Shown here piece after piece: positions 24,723 to 32,325 of a stretch of 37,112 nt of DNA; position 1 is the first letter of the stretch, and the number at the start of each line of letters is the position of its first letter. Both the position numbers and the translations under genes were made by a program. Where the stretch lies: contig JAKSAU010000644.1 of NCBI GenBank assembly GCA_022361535.1, forward strand, positions 1 through 37,112, read 5' to 3'. Source of the DNA: Desulfobacterales bacterium (lineage in GTDB: Bacteria > Desulfobacterota > Desulfobacteria > Desulfobacterales > Desulfobacteraceae). The notes below the pieces were generated by a model that did not search any database, was not told the origin of the DNA, and saw only the letters and a program-made list of their open reading frames with translations.

Positions 24723-25169
24723 CCTCCCCTCCTTTTCATATGATTTAATATCTGGTGCATTTAATAATAATGTTATGCCGCTTTCGGTTTTCTTTAAGCA
24801 ACTGACCCGATTCCTATATGATTCAACGCCAGTTTCATCCTTGTCCAGTTGGACAGAACAAGAGCTATTTGACCGTAGAAATGAAACGAATAAAAAGACT
24901 AAACGCACTATCTATACCAAGGGCGTATTAAGGGCAAAAAAACGTCCTAATGTTCTGATATAAATACTGTTTTTAATATCTTCTATTTGCAGCGGAGGTT
25001 TTGTGAAAAAAGATTATTATGTGATATTTCATGGCACACACGAGATTTTATGCCTGAAGATCATTTTTTAAGCTGAAGCGCCCCCATAACTGATGAAGCC
25101 GGCTTGCAAAAATTTCCAATACCCGAAATGTAGATTCCAGAAAAAAATGTCATGAATATCTTGGTTGAC
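24723..25169. other. Intergenic region upstream of MBL paralogue 3
   Basis: This 447-bp gap separates the Mla/Pqi operon (ending at 25170) from MBL paralogue 3 and should contain that operon's promoter. No gene is supported. It contains the TGTCCA/TGGACA dyad at 24842-24855. A small dyad TTGACT / AGTCAA overlaps the stop codon of the PqiC-like gene at 25165-25184. I looked for a -24/-12 sigma-54 promoter upstream of the ATG and found none by eye. Confidence 0.5.
24842..24855. promoter_or_regulatory. TGTCCA-N2-TGGACA dyad (operator candidate)
   Basis: A perfect 6-bp inverted repeat with a 2-bp spacer lies 120 nt upstream of the start of MBL paralogue 3. The distance suits an activator or repressor site. 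Its TGTC/GACA half-site also occurs in dyads upstream of the 629-aa gene and the kinase gene, which could mean a common regulator, though the arrangements differ. Confidence 0.35.
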
Positions 25170-25787
25170 TCAATTGTCAGTCAATGCCTTTAACTCCATT
25201 GAGATATCCCTGCACAAAGATTCGAAATTCCGACTATGGGCTGCGGCATAAGTCTCAATTTCATTCATGTTAAATGGGTGTGAATATGTCTTTCTGTGGA
25301 CTGAAATGATTTGATTGCTGTATGATTTTAACATTGCCCAACGCACTGCCAAAAAAGCTTCTCCGGATTTCTGGTTGTCCATTTGAATCACTTCAACAAC
25401 AACCTGATAATCCAGAGTCATTCTGCCATTCCATGGGAGAACCACGACGGCGGTTTGATCCATCATACCAGAAATGGTTTCCACCATAAGTCTGTCAATT
25501 GTTTCTTTCAAAGGCTCTGCCCAACTGTCGAACTCTGCTAAATGCAGGCGGTTGGGACCGGATCTTGTGACGATCTGAGGCCGATCCAGGTATGCAGGAA
25601 TTTCCACAGGGCCGATCCCTATTTTCAAGTGGCCTGTTTCACTGCTTACATCAACAGGAGACGATGATGCGCTTTCAACATTTAAAAGGTAAAAGTTTGT
25701 GGGGGCACTCTTACCAGTACATGCACCAAGCACCATGCAGAGCACTAAACAAATCGTTAGGAAATAAGCGGTACGTTTCTTTTTCAT
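25170..25787 (-). CDS. PqiC-type auxiliary lipoprotein of MCE transporter
   Basis: A 205-residue lipoprotein with a clear lipobox VLGAC (Cys23). The mature part fits the ABC-type transport auxiliary lipoprotein (DUF330/PqiC) family: NFYLLNV near 31-37, GHLKIGIGPVEIPAYLDRPQ (about 52-71), IVTRSGPNRLHLAEFDSWAE (about 72-91), then a long alpha-beta region ending SLCRDISMEL. In PqiABC, PqiC sits on the outer-membrane side and docks the MCE tunnel. It starts 3 nt after the MlaD-like gene stop and ends the four-gene operon, giving a complete inner-membrane-to-outer-membrane set. Substrate presumed to be lipid. Confidence 0.85.
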   Translation of the reverse strand: MKKKRTAYFLTICLVLCMVLGACTGKSAPTNFYLLNVESASSSPVDVSSETGHLKIGIGPVEIPAYLDRPQIVTRSGPNRLHLAEFDSWAEPLKETIDRLMVETISGMMDQTAVVVLPWNGRMTLDYQVVVEVIQMDNQKSGEAFLAVRWAMLKSYSNQIISVHRKTYSHPFNMNEIETYAAAHSRNFESLCRDISMELKALTDN

Positions 25788-25790
25788 TTA

Positions 25791-26873
25791 TCACCTCCTG
25801 TATGATCCTTTACCTTGGATAAGTGCCTCTGGATGACGTTCCAGGTAATCTGCCCATACTCTAATAGAACGGGCTGCCGCTGACAGTTCTTTGAGTGTCT
25901 TTGTTAATTCAATAAAAACAGGCGAATCATTAGAGATAACCTTGCCACCGGATTCAAGGGTTGTTTCAGCTGTTTCTGCAGCTTTACCAATAGCGTCAGC
26001 AGCTTTGCGAATATCGGTTATCAATGGGGCAATTTGGCTGTCAACACTTTGGGCCACACCACGATAATCAGTTATGAGAGGATCTACCTGGTTATCTATG
26101 TTTCTGGCCAAATTTTCATATGCAGCCACAGCATCACGGATCTCTTTAACCAGTGTAGTTAAATTATGGTCTGCATTTCTTGCAAGATCCCCATAATCAG
26201 AACTTAAGGGTTTAACTTGCTGATCCAGGTTCTTTATGAATTGATGGGCTTCCTGCAGTGTGTTGAGGACAATGGGAGTTATCTCCTTGGTCGCTTTGGA
26301 GTTGACCATATCATCGATACCGGCAATAACCGACCCCAAATGATTGACAATGTCTCGGAGGGGCAGATCCTCTAAGGTTTCAGAGATCCGATCTATGGTC
26401 GACTGGATTGTGGGTATTTCATCCAGTGGCAGGTCTGTACCGGTCAGCTGGACAGGTGAACCCGGGAAAAAATCGACTTCGATCAGCGAACTGCCTGTAA
26501 TCACACTTTGAAGCTGCAGCCTGGCCCGCAGTCCCTTTTCGATTAAAGTGTCGACGCCCATGTTTCCAAAATCCTTATCATCGCCGACAAGCCGCCATTT
26601 ACCATTGTCAATTTCAATAATAATAGGGATGCGTATGGAGGTGTCATGTGCATAGAGATGGATCGAAATCTCCTGAACAGAGCCGATCTGGACACCCCTG
26701 AACAGGACAGGGGCTCCGATATTAAGTCCCCTTATGGACCCTGTGAAATAGAGGACATAACGGTTGGTATTCTTAAAAAAATTGCCCGAGCCAAACGTAA
26801 GGATCGCTGTGATACACAATGCCAGGGCCCCAATGACAAACCCGCCAATTACCGCCTTTTTGGTTTCTTCCAT
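25791..26873 (-). CDS. MlaD-like MCE-domain protein
   Basis: A 360-residue protein with one N-terminal TM helix (about 8-27) and a single MCE domain (about 37-120; IRGLNIGAPVLFRGVQIGSV and RLQLQSVITGSSLIEVDF are characteristic). A long helical region follows (about 155-345) with repeated units around LARNADHNL, LARNIDNQVDPLITDYRGV and VDSQIAPLITDI, as in the extended coiled-coil tails of MCE proteins that bridge the periplasm. E. coli MlaD is about 180 residues; this longer form is common in deltaproteobacteria and resembles PqiB/YebT-like bridging proteins with one domain. It starts 8 nt after the MlaF-like ATPase stop. Confidence 0.87.
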   Translation of the reverse strand: MEETKKAVIGGFVIGALALCITAILTFGSGNFFKNTNRYVLYFTGSIRGLNIGAPVLFRGVQIGSVQEISIHLYAHDTSIRIPIIIEIDNGKWRLVGDDKDFGNMGVDTLIEKGLRARLQLQSVITGSSLIEVDFFPGSPVQLTGTDLPLDEIPTIQSTIDRISETLEDLPLRDIVNHLGSVIAGIDDMVNSKATKEITPIVLNTLQEAHQFIKNLDQQVKPLSSDYGDLARNADHNLTTLVKEIRDAVAAYENLARNIDNQVDPLITDYRGVAQSVDSQIAPLITDIRKAADAIGKAAETAETTLESGGKVISNDSPVFIELTKTLKELSAAARSIRVWADYLERHPEALIQGKGSYRR

Positions 26874-26881
26874 TATTCCCC

Positions 26882-27646
26882 CTAATCTGGTTCACCCCGA
26901 CGTAAAAAAAGCCTAACAGTTTCATTTTTTCCATCATCTCTAAGCTGTTTGGGGTTTCCTGAAGCTGTCATTGTGCGTGCCTCCGTATCAAGAAAAACAG
27001 AGTTATTTCCAATGGTAAATATGCTGTCAAGGTCGTGTGTTACCACTGCAATCGTCGCCCCAAGACTTTCACTCAGTTCAAGAATCAATTCATCCAGCCT
27101 TCTGGCACTCAATGGGTCGAGTCCGGCAGAAGGCTCGTCAAAAAACAGGAATTCCGGATCCAGGGCAATGGCCCTTGCAAGTCCTGCCCGCTTTCGCATA
27201 CCACCGCTAATCTCAGAGGGATAAAAATCCTCAAAACCGGCAAGGCCGACAAGGGAAAGTTTAAAGGACACCAATTCGTTGATCTGTTTGGGGTTAAGGC
27301 TTGTATATTGTTCAAATGGGAGCGCCACGTTCTGGGCAAGGGTCATGGAACTCCACAATGCACCGCTCTGATACAGAATACCGGTGCGCTTCATTATGCG
27401 GTCCCGCTCATGTGCCGGTACTGCCCAAAAATCTATTGTTTCGTAGAATATCTGCCCTTTTGCAGGTGTGATCAGGCCGATCAAATGCCTCAGCAGTGTA
27501 CTTTTTCCACAGCCGCTTCCTCCCATGATAATGAATACATCACCCCGGTTGATGGAAAAGTCCAGATCCCGCATGACAACAAAGCTGCCATAGGCCATGG
27601 TTAAATTCTTTACAATGATATGCCTGTTGTTTTCTGCGGTATCCAC
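26882..27646 (-). CDS. MlaF-like ABC transporter ATPase
   Basis: A 254-residue ATPase with Walker A GGSGCGKST (42-50), signature ISGGMRKR (about 164-171), Walker B FLFFDEPSAGLDP and switch His VTHD. The GGM in place of GGQ in the signature and the PSAGLDP sequence are typical of MlaF/TTG2A-type lipid-transport ATPases. It powers the MlaE-like permease encoded just upstream (60 nt) and is followed after 8 nt by the MCE protein. In the Mla pathway the complex moves phospholipids between inner membrane and periplasmic carriers; direction cannot be inferred here. Confidence 0.88.
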   Translation of the reverse strand: MDTAENNRHIIVKNLTMAYGSFVVMRDLDFSINRGDVFIIMGGSGCGKSTLLRHLIGLITPAKGQIFYETIDFWAVPAHERDRIMKRTGILYQSGALWSSMTLAQNVALPFEQYTSLNPKQINELVSFKLSLVGLAGFEDFYPSEISGGMRKRAGLARAIALDPEFLFFDEPSAGLDPLSARRLDELILELSESLGATIAVVTHDLDSIFTIGNNSVFLDTEARTMTASGNPKQLRDDGKNETVRLFLRRGEPD

Positions 27647-27706
27647 TATCTTTTTCCTTTTGCCTCTGTCACTCCTAAAGTCGTCGGCCTGGTTAATATG
27701 ATGGCT

Positions 27707-28981
27707 TCATATGCCCAGAACATTGCAGACGATTGTGACAAGTGCTGTCGTGACAATAATACCGACAATTCCTGTCACAACCGCTGAAGTTGCAGCATCG
27801 CCTACAGCCGCAGCGCTTCTTTTACACTGCATCCCCCGTAAACATCCGGTCAAGGCCACAAGGATGCCGAACACGGCACCCTGGAACAGACCAATCCATA
27901 AATCGTTCAGGCTAACTGCCTGACAGGTCTGCATGTAATACTGCATAAGATTGAGATCCAGCATGCCGATACCCACGATCATTCCCCCCAGAATTCCCAT
28001 CAGATTTGAATACAGGCAAAGCAGCGGCATCATCAGGGTTAGTCCCATCATCCGGGGCAAAACCAGAAATTCCATTGGGTTGATACCAAGGGTCCTAAGG
28101 GCATCTATTTCCTCATTTACCTCCATTGTACCGATTTGGGCGGCAAATGCCGCACCTGTCCGGCCGGCCATTATAATGCCCGTCATCACAGCTCCCATGA
28201 CACGAACCATGGCAATCCCAACCAGATCGGCCACATAGATTTCTGCACCAAATAATTTGAGTTGAACCGCACCGACAAAAGCCAATATCAGGCCGACCAG
28301 AAGACTGATCAAAGACACAATCGGCAGGGCATTGGCCCCACATTCCTGAACGATTCGCCAAAGGTCGGAAATTCTGAAACTGGCTTTTCCCGAAAAAAGC
28401 CGGAAAAACGCTACAACTGCCCCTCCTAAAAACGTAAAAATCTCTGTGGTCGATCTGGCAAATGAGAGGGCATCATACCCCACATGGACAAGGAAGGATG
28501 GCCGGGACCGTTCTCTTTTGGCCCCTTTTTTCTCTGGAACTGCAGCAGCCAGTGCCAGCAGGCGTAAGACCCCTGACGGCAGGCCCTCTTTGCTGATTGA
28601 AATATCTTGATGTTCACATGTTGAAAGTAGTCTTGAAAGGAATACCAAAAGCTGACTGTCCCAGTCTTCCAACTGGTTTGCTCGAAGATGAACTACCCCG
28701 ATCCCGTCATATGATAATAATTGATCAGAAACATGTTGTGCCTCCGGAAGAGGCTTGCCAGTTATCCATGACCCTGTCAGTTCGATGTTCATACGAGTTT
28801 TAGATACAGGATTAAATTTTAAAAAGGCATCCATGGTTTCCATCATCTGTTTTCCCATTACAAGATTATCAACCGCTTGTAAGTAATCAATCCCATTGGA
28901 ATGGGCTCTCGTGTCAAGATAAACGATAGCTATTTCTCTGAAGCTTTGGAACCTGGTCTTTAAATTAGGGCGGTGCTTCAA
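27707..28981 (-). CDS. MlaE-like permease with N-terminal STAS-like domain
   Basis: A 424-residue inner-membrane protein. The C-terminal part (about 185-424) is an MlaE permease with five to six helices and the family signature MAGRTGAAFAAQIGTMEVNE, EEIDALRTLGINPMEFLVLPR (about 271-310). The N-terminal region (about 60-150: MNIELTGSWITGK, then GVVHLRANQL and LLVFLSRLL) has the pattern of a STAS domain, which is fused to MlaE in several bacteria and replaces the separate MlaB subunit. This would explain why no mlaB gene is present. The start is uncertain: 28981 is a TTG with a weak ribosome-binding site, and ATGs at 28858, 28846 or 28834 would still keep the STAS region. It heads the four-gene Mla/Pqi operon. 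Confidence 0.83.
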   Translation of the reverse strand: MKHRPNLKTRFQSFREIAIVYLDTRAHSNGIDYLQAVDNLVMGKQMMETMDAFLKFNPVSKTRMNIELTGSWITGKPLPEAQHVSDQLLSYDGIGVVHLRANQLEDWDSQLLVFLSRLLSTCEHQDISISKEGLPSGVLRLLALAAAVPEKKGAKRERSRPSFLVHVGYDALSFARSTTEIFTFLGGAVVAFFRLFSGKASFRISDLWRIVQECGANALPIVSLISLLVGLILAFVGAVQLKLFGAEIYVADLVGIAMVRVMGAVMTGIIMAGRTGAAFAAQIGTMEVNEEIDALRTLGINPMEFLVLPRMMGLTLMMPLLCLYSNLMGILGGMIVGIGMLDLNLMQYYMQTCQAVSLNDLWIGLFQGAVFGILVALTGCLRGMQCKRSAAAVGDAATSAVVTGIVGIIVTTALVTIVCNVLGI

Positions 28982-29415
28982 AGATGTATTACAGCAATCA
29001 TGCCAACGCTAATGTTCAATATAAAATTAGAATCTAAGACACAGCGCACAAGGAATTTAGATGTTAGTTTTTAAACAACACAAACGACAAACATTCCGTT
29101 GTAAGTAATTGATATACTTGCCAGAGGTTCGTCTTGGTAAATACATTGACAATGACCAAAGCCTCGATTAATAAATCGCTTTAAAAGCCGCATTGCCGGA
29201 TTGCAATGCGAATAAAAAGGCAGATTTGGCCCGGAAAGGGCATGATTATTAGTGGCAGGTGCGAAAAATCGTGGTCATGGAAAGGCAATGGACTGAAACC
29301 GCATTGCCTGAACCATAGATATCGGCCAGGCATTCTGGGACCTGGCCGATCCACTCCGGGAAGCGTATCCCAAACGATGCAGGACAACGCTTCAATCTAT
29401 ATAAAACAGATGCCT
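28982..29415. other. Intergenic region with hairpin cluster
   Basis: No gene is supported in this 434-bp gap between the Mla/Pqi operon and the 59-aa gene. Its left half (28982-29180) is AT-rich and unstructured to the eye. Its right half holds the cluster of five stem-loops described at 29189-29371, in markedly more GC-rich sequence than the surroundings. Confidence 0.5.
29189..29371. repeat. Cluster of five stem-loops
   Basis: Within 183 nt there are: CGCATTGC / GCAATGCG (29189-29196 with 29203-29210, loop 6); GCCC / GGGC near 29228-29240; AGGCAATG / CATTGCCT (29283-29290 with 29302-29309, loop 11); ATCGGCCAGG / CCTGGCCGAT (29321-29330 with 29341-29350, loop 10); and GGGA / TCCC (29358-29371). 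The first and third share the CATTGC core. They lie 45 nt past the stop of the 59-aa gene. Possible identities are a REP-type repeat cluster, a structured 3' UTR or a small RNA. Confidence 0.5.
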
Positions 29416-29595
29416 TTAACTCTCTTCTTGAACAAATCTGGATAAAAATTCAGAATCTTTTGGGCTCAAATCAAACTGTAAAGCAGTTTCATCCACCAGT
29501 TTTACAAGATCCACATCCGGATCATTCTTTCTTATTTCTGCGATATGTTTTATGGCCTTTCTGACCTGCTCACCCTGTGGTTGAACCGTATTCAT
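29416..29595 (-). CDS. Conserved-type small protein, 59 aa
   Basis: A short gene (60 codons) with ATG at 29595 and AAGGA 8 nt upstream. The product is charged and helical: N-terminus MNTVQPQGEQVRKAIKHIAE, middle DVDLVKLVDETALQFDLSP, C-terminus KDSEFLSRFVQEES. The pattern VRKAIKxI-x(8-12)-LVDE-x-FDLSPKDxEFLxRF is one I associate with very small proteins found repeatedly in Desulfobacterota; function is unknown. The balanced codon content, good ribosome site and amphipathic helix support reality. It has no signal peptide or TM. A 9-bp hairpin lies 29-52 nt upstream of the start, suggesting post-transcriptional control. It stands between the response regulator gene and the Mla/Pqi operon. Confidence 0.72.
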   Translation of the reverse strand: MNTVQPQGEQVRKAIKHIAEIRKNDPDVDLVKLVDETALQFDLSPKDSEFLSRFVQEES

Positions 29596-29623
29596 AGCAA
29601 TATCCTTTTTGTGTTTTGGTTAA

Positions 29624-29647
29624 GGCTTCTCACTTTAATGAGGAGCC
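29624..29647 (-). promoter_or_regulatory. Leader hairpin upstream of the 59-aa gene
   Basis: GGCTTCTCA (29624-29632) pairs with TGAGGAGCC (29639-29647) over 9 bp with a single non-Watson-Crick position (a G-U pair if transcribed from plus, A-C from minus) and a 6-nt loop. On the minus strand it lies just before the ribosome-binding site of the 59-aa gene. It has no U-tract, so it is more likely a translation- or stability-controlling leader hairpin or a protein-binding site than a terminator. Confidence 0.4.
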
Positions 29648-29915
29648 ATGGTTATTCAGCAAAAGAAGCTAAATTGTCATTTCTTTGCACTATCAAAGAA
29701 CTTGTTTTGAAACTTTGCAAAAGAAATTCGCAACAATCATACCAAAAAAAAAATGCCGGACAAAAACAAGCTAACTATCTAAATTTAATAGCTCTTATTC
29801 CTCACTATAAACGTCGGTGTTGTGCTGGCACAGAAAAGCAAATACGACATATCGCATCATTATGCGGGATTTCACGTTTGTGCATCGACATTTTTCTGCT
29901 TAGATATAAGCATAA

Positions 29916-29953
29916 GATTCCCCAAGCAATGATGACCTTGGGTGTGGGGAATC
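29916..29953. terminator. Strong hairpin after the response regulator gene
   Basis: GATTCCCC (29916-29923) and GGGGAATC (29946-29953) form a perfect 8-bp GC-rich stem, extended inside by CCAAG / CTTGG pairing. On the minus strand it lies about 180 nt downstream of the response regulator stop and is followed by T-rich sequence (TTATGCTTATAT). It may end the two-component transcript. The interval 29648-30129 otherwise shows no supported gene. Confidence 0.4.
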
Positions 29954-30129
29954 GTTATGTAAGTAATGAATGATGAGGCAATGTGTTTTGGCGGAGTTAT
30001 GACTTTTGGTATTGGGTTGTCAAAGAAACTCCCCCCTGCTCCCAAAGAACAATAGAGCAAAGAATACTTCGAAAGACGGTTAATATTTTTACTCTGACCG
30101 TTTAATGGAAAGTATTTATATAGACCATA

Positions 30130-32325
30130 TCAGTCCGGAGTCTGAACAGGCCGCTCTATGCCAAGTTTATCCATTCTTGAACGAAGGGTGGATGGGTTTA
30201 GGTCAAGAATTTCCGCTGCCCCGCCCTTACCCTGAATACGCCAACCGGTCATATTTAAAACACTCAGAATATGGTCTTTTTGAGCATCTTCAAGTCTCAG
30301 TGGTTTTACTGATTCAGATTGTCCGATGGTTACAGTTTTCGGTTCCAAGATTTTGCCTGAAGTTAATATCATTGCCCGCTCAATGACATTTTTCAGTTCC
30401 CTGACATTTCCGGGCCACGTATAATTTTTCAGTATTGACATTGTCTCTTCAGGGATACTCTCAATGGTTTTCCCCATTAGTTCGCCGAACATACCTGTAA
30501 ATGTCCACACCAGCTGAGGGATATCCTCCATGTGATCACGAAGCGGTGGTGCAGTAATCGGGAAAATATTCAACCGATAAAATAGATCTTTCCTGAAATT
30601 TCCTTTGGTAACCATCTCTCTTAAGTCTCGATTGGTAGAAGCCAGAACCCTGACGTTGACCGTTCTTGTTCTATGATCCCCTAATCGCTTCAATTGTCCG
30701 TCTTGTAAAATTCTTAATAATTTGGCCTGGGCTTCCAGCGGAAGTTCGCCAATTTCATCTAATAGCAGGGTAGATTCGTCAGCCGCTTCAAAACAGCCTT
30801 TTTTTTCTGTAGCTGCGCCAGTAAATGCCCCTTTAGCACTCCCGAATAGTTCACTCTCAATTAGGGTTGCAGGAAAAGACGCACAGTTTATACGTATCAT
30901 CATATTATCTTTTCTGGGACTCAATTCATGAATCGTTGATGCCAGCAGCTCTTTTCCGGTACCGGTTTCTCCTAATATGAGAACGGTGGAATCGGTCGGG
31001 GCAACTTTTTGGGCCAGCTCCATCATTGATTCGATCGGTTCGCTATCACCGATGATTGTTGGGCTTTCAATCATCTGATGTTTCTTACGTAAATAGGTAT
31101 TTTCCTGCTCCAGTCGCTGTTTTAGCTTTTGAATCTGTTCCAGGGATTCCTTTAATTGCTTCTCCTTGTGTTTGCGGATCGAAATATCCTTTCCATATGC
31201 AAAAATATATTCGTTTGACTTTGTCTCAAAATAGTTACAGGTAACTTCAACTGCTTTTATTTCCCCATCTTTTGCGACATGCGTTCTTTCTAACTGCATG
31301 TATTTTTTCTTTTTCATCTCCTGGAAATGCGCTGACCAGCTATCTTCAGTAAATTCTTGGTCAATTTCCCAGACCCGTTTACCCTGCATCTCTTCATAGG
31401 TTAAGCCAGCCGTTTGGTAAGCTGCTTTATTCGCATAAAGAATATCACCTTCAGGCCCGGCAAATACAACGGTCACCGTTGCATTCTCTAAAGAGTGAGA
31501 CACCATATCAAGTCTTGATTGGAGTTCTTTTTCTTGGGTAGTTTCTGTTACAATACCGCCGACGTGAGGCACGCCTTGAGGCCCGAAGAAACCAAACTTG
31601 ACTTCCTTAAAACTCCTTGGGGTGCCATCTATTTCAAATTCAACTTCCGGCACCTCAACAACAGCTTGGCCGTCAAGAACCATCTGGTCATATTTCTCAA
31701 GGGTCTCTGCGATCTCCTTAGGAAATAAATGATGGGCTGTTGTACCGATAAAATCAGTCGCCTGTATGTCTGCAATTTCCCCCAATGCGTGGTTAAAATA
31801 CAAATGCCTTTTTTGCCCATCTTTTATGTAAATGCCATTGGGGTTTTTGTCAGAAAACAATTTCAACAACTCCACGCTGCTCTTCAATGACTTGGTTCGC
31901 TTTTCAACCGCTAATTCAAGATTTTGCCTCAGAAAACCAAGAGTTATGTGAGTATTGACACGGGCCAACACTTCTTCTGCATGGAAGGGTTTTGGGATAT
32001 AGTCAACTGACCCGGCTTCGAATCCCTTGATGATATCACTGGTTTGATCCAGCACACTCATAAATAAAATGGGTATCTTATTTATTGTCTCTTTTCTCTT
32101 TACTTGTCGACAGAACTCATACCCATCCATACCCGGCATCCTGACGTCCAGCAGGATTAAATCAGGTGGGTCGCTTTCGATGATCATCATGCCTGTTTCG
32201 CCGTCAATAGCACCACGGACATCATACCCTTCAGCTTTGAGCAGACTGGAAATTGTTTCCAAACTGGGCAACTCGTCATCTACAATCAGGATGCTTCCCT
32301 TTTTGCCATTCATTTCAGTTGTCAT
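30130..32325 (-). CDS. Sigma-54-dependent response regulator (REC-PAS-PAS-AAA+-Fis)
   Basis: A 731-residue response regulator. Domains: receiver (about 10-130; IVDDE, phospho-acceptor Asp60 in LLDVRMPGMDG, Lys in YIPKPF), two PAS domains (about 150-255 and 275-390), a coiled coil (about 390-420), a sigma-54 AAA+ domain (about 425-660) with Walker A GETGTGKE, the sigma-54-contacting GAFTGA loop, Walker B LLLDEIGELP and the WPGNVREL segment, and a C-terminal Fis-type helix-turn-helix. Two PAS domains between REC and AAA+ are unusual and suggest a second cytoplasmic input (redox or ligand). The ATG at 32325 overlaps the kinase gene by 11 nt, indicating translational coupling; a TTG 21 nt upstream is possible. 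Targets are unknown. Confidence 0.88.
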   Translation of the reverse strand: MTTEMNGKKGSILIVDDELPSLETISSLLKAEGYDVRGAIDGETGMMIIESDPPDLILLDVRMPGMDGYEFCRQVKRKETINKIPILFMSVLDQTSDIIKGFEAGSVDYIPKPFHAEEVLARVNTHITLGFLRQNLELAVEKRTKSLKSSVELLKLFSDKNPNGIYIKDGQKRHLYFNHALGEIADIQATDFIGTTAHHLFPKEIAETLEKYDQMVLDGQAVVEVPEVEFEIDGTPRSFKEVKFGFFGPQGVPHVGGIVTETTQEKELQSRLDMVSHSLENATVTVVFAGPEGDILYANKAAYQTAGLTYEEMQGKRVWEIDQEFTEDSWSAHFQEMKKKKYMQLERTHVAKDGEIKAVEVTCNYFETKSNEYIFAYGKDISIRKHKEKQLKESLEQIQKLKQRLEQENTYLRKKHQMIESPTIIGDSEPIESMMELAQKVAPTDSTVLILGETGTGKELLASTIHELSPRKDNMMIRINCASFPATLIESELFGSAKGAFTGAATEKKGCFEAADESTLLLDEIGELPLEAQAKLLRILQDGQLKRLGDHRTRTVNVRVLASTNRDLREMVTKGNFRKDLFYRLNIFPITAPPLRDHMEDIPQLVWTFTGMFGELMGKTIESIPEETMSILKNYTWPGNVRELKNVIERAMILTSGKILEPKTVTIGQSESVKPLRLEDAQKDHILSVLNMTGWRIQGKGGAAEILDLNPSTLRSRMDKLGIERPVQTPD

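Noticed and set aside
24723..24908. 62-residue N-terminal extension of MBL paralogue 3
   Set aside because: The extension has no ribosome-binding site and would bury the hydrophobic export segment. ATG 24722 has AAGGAGG at the correct distance.
25031..25055. TGGCAC...TTATGC as a possible sigma-54 promoter on the plus strand
   Set aside because: The GG and GC elements are 17 bp apart, not the required 10, and no plus-strand gene follows.
27035..27604. 189-codon plus-strand frame opposite the MlaF-like gene
   Set aside because: It is fully antisense to a gene with clear Walker and signature motifs. No start signal or family resemblance on the plus strand.
29817..29845. TGGCACAGAAAAGCA as a possible sigma-54 promoter
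   Set aside because: GG-GC spacing is 9 bp instead of 10, and no gene follows on the plus strand.
29545..29973. 142-codon plus-strand open frame downstream of the response regulator gene
   Set aside because: It overlaps the 5' end of the 59-aa gene on the other strand, has no ribosome-binding site, and its sequence (Cys/Leu/Lys-rich with AT-rich codons) resembles no family. The same interval holds hairpins in both directions.
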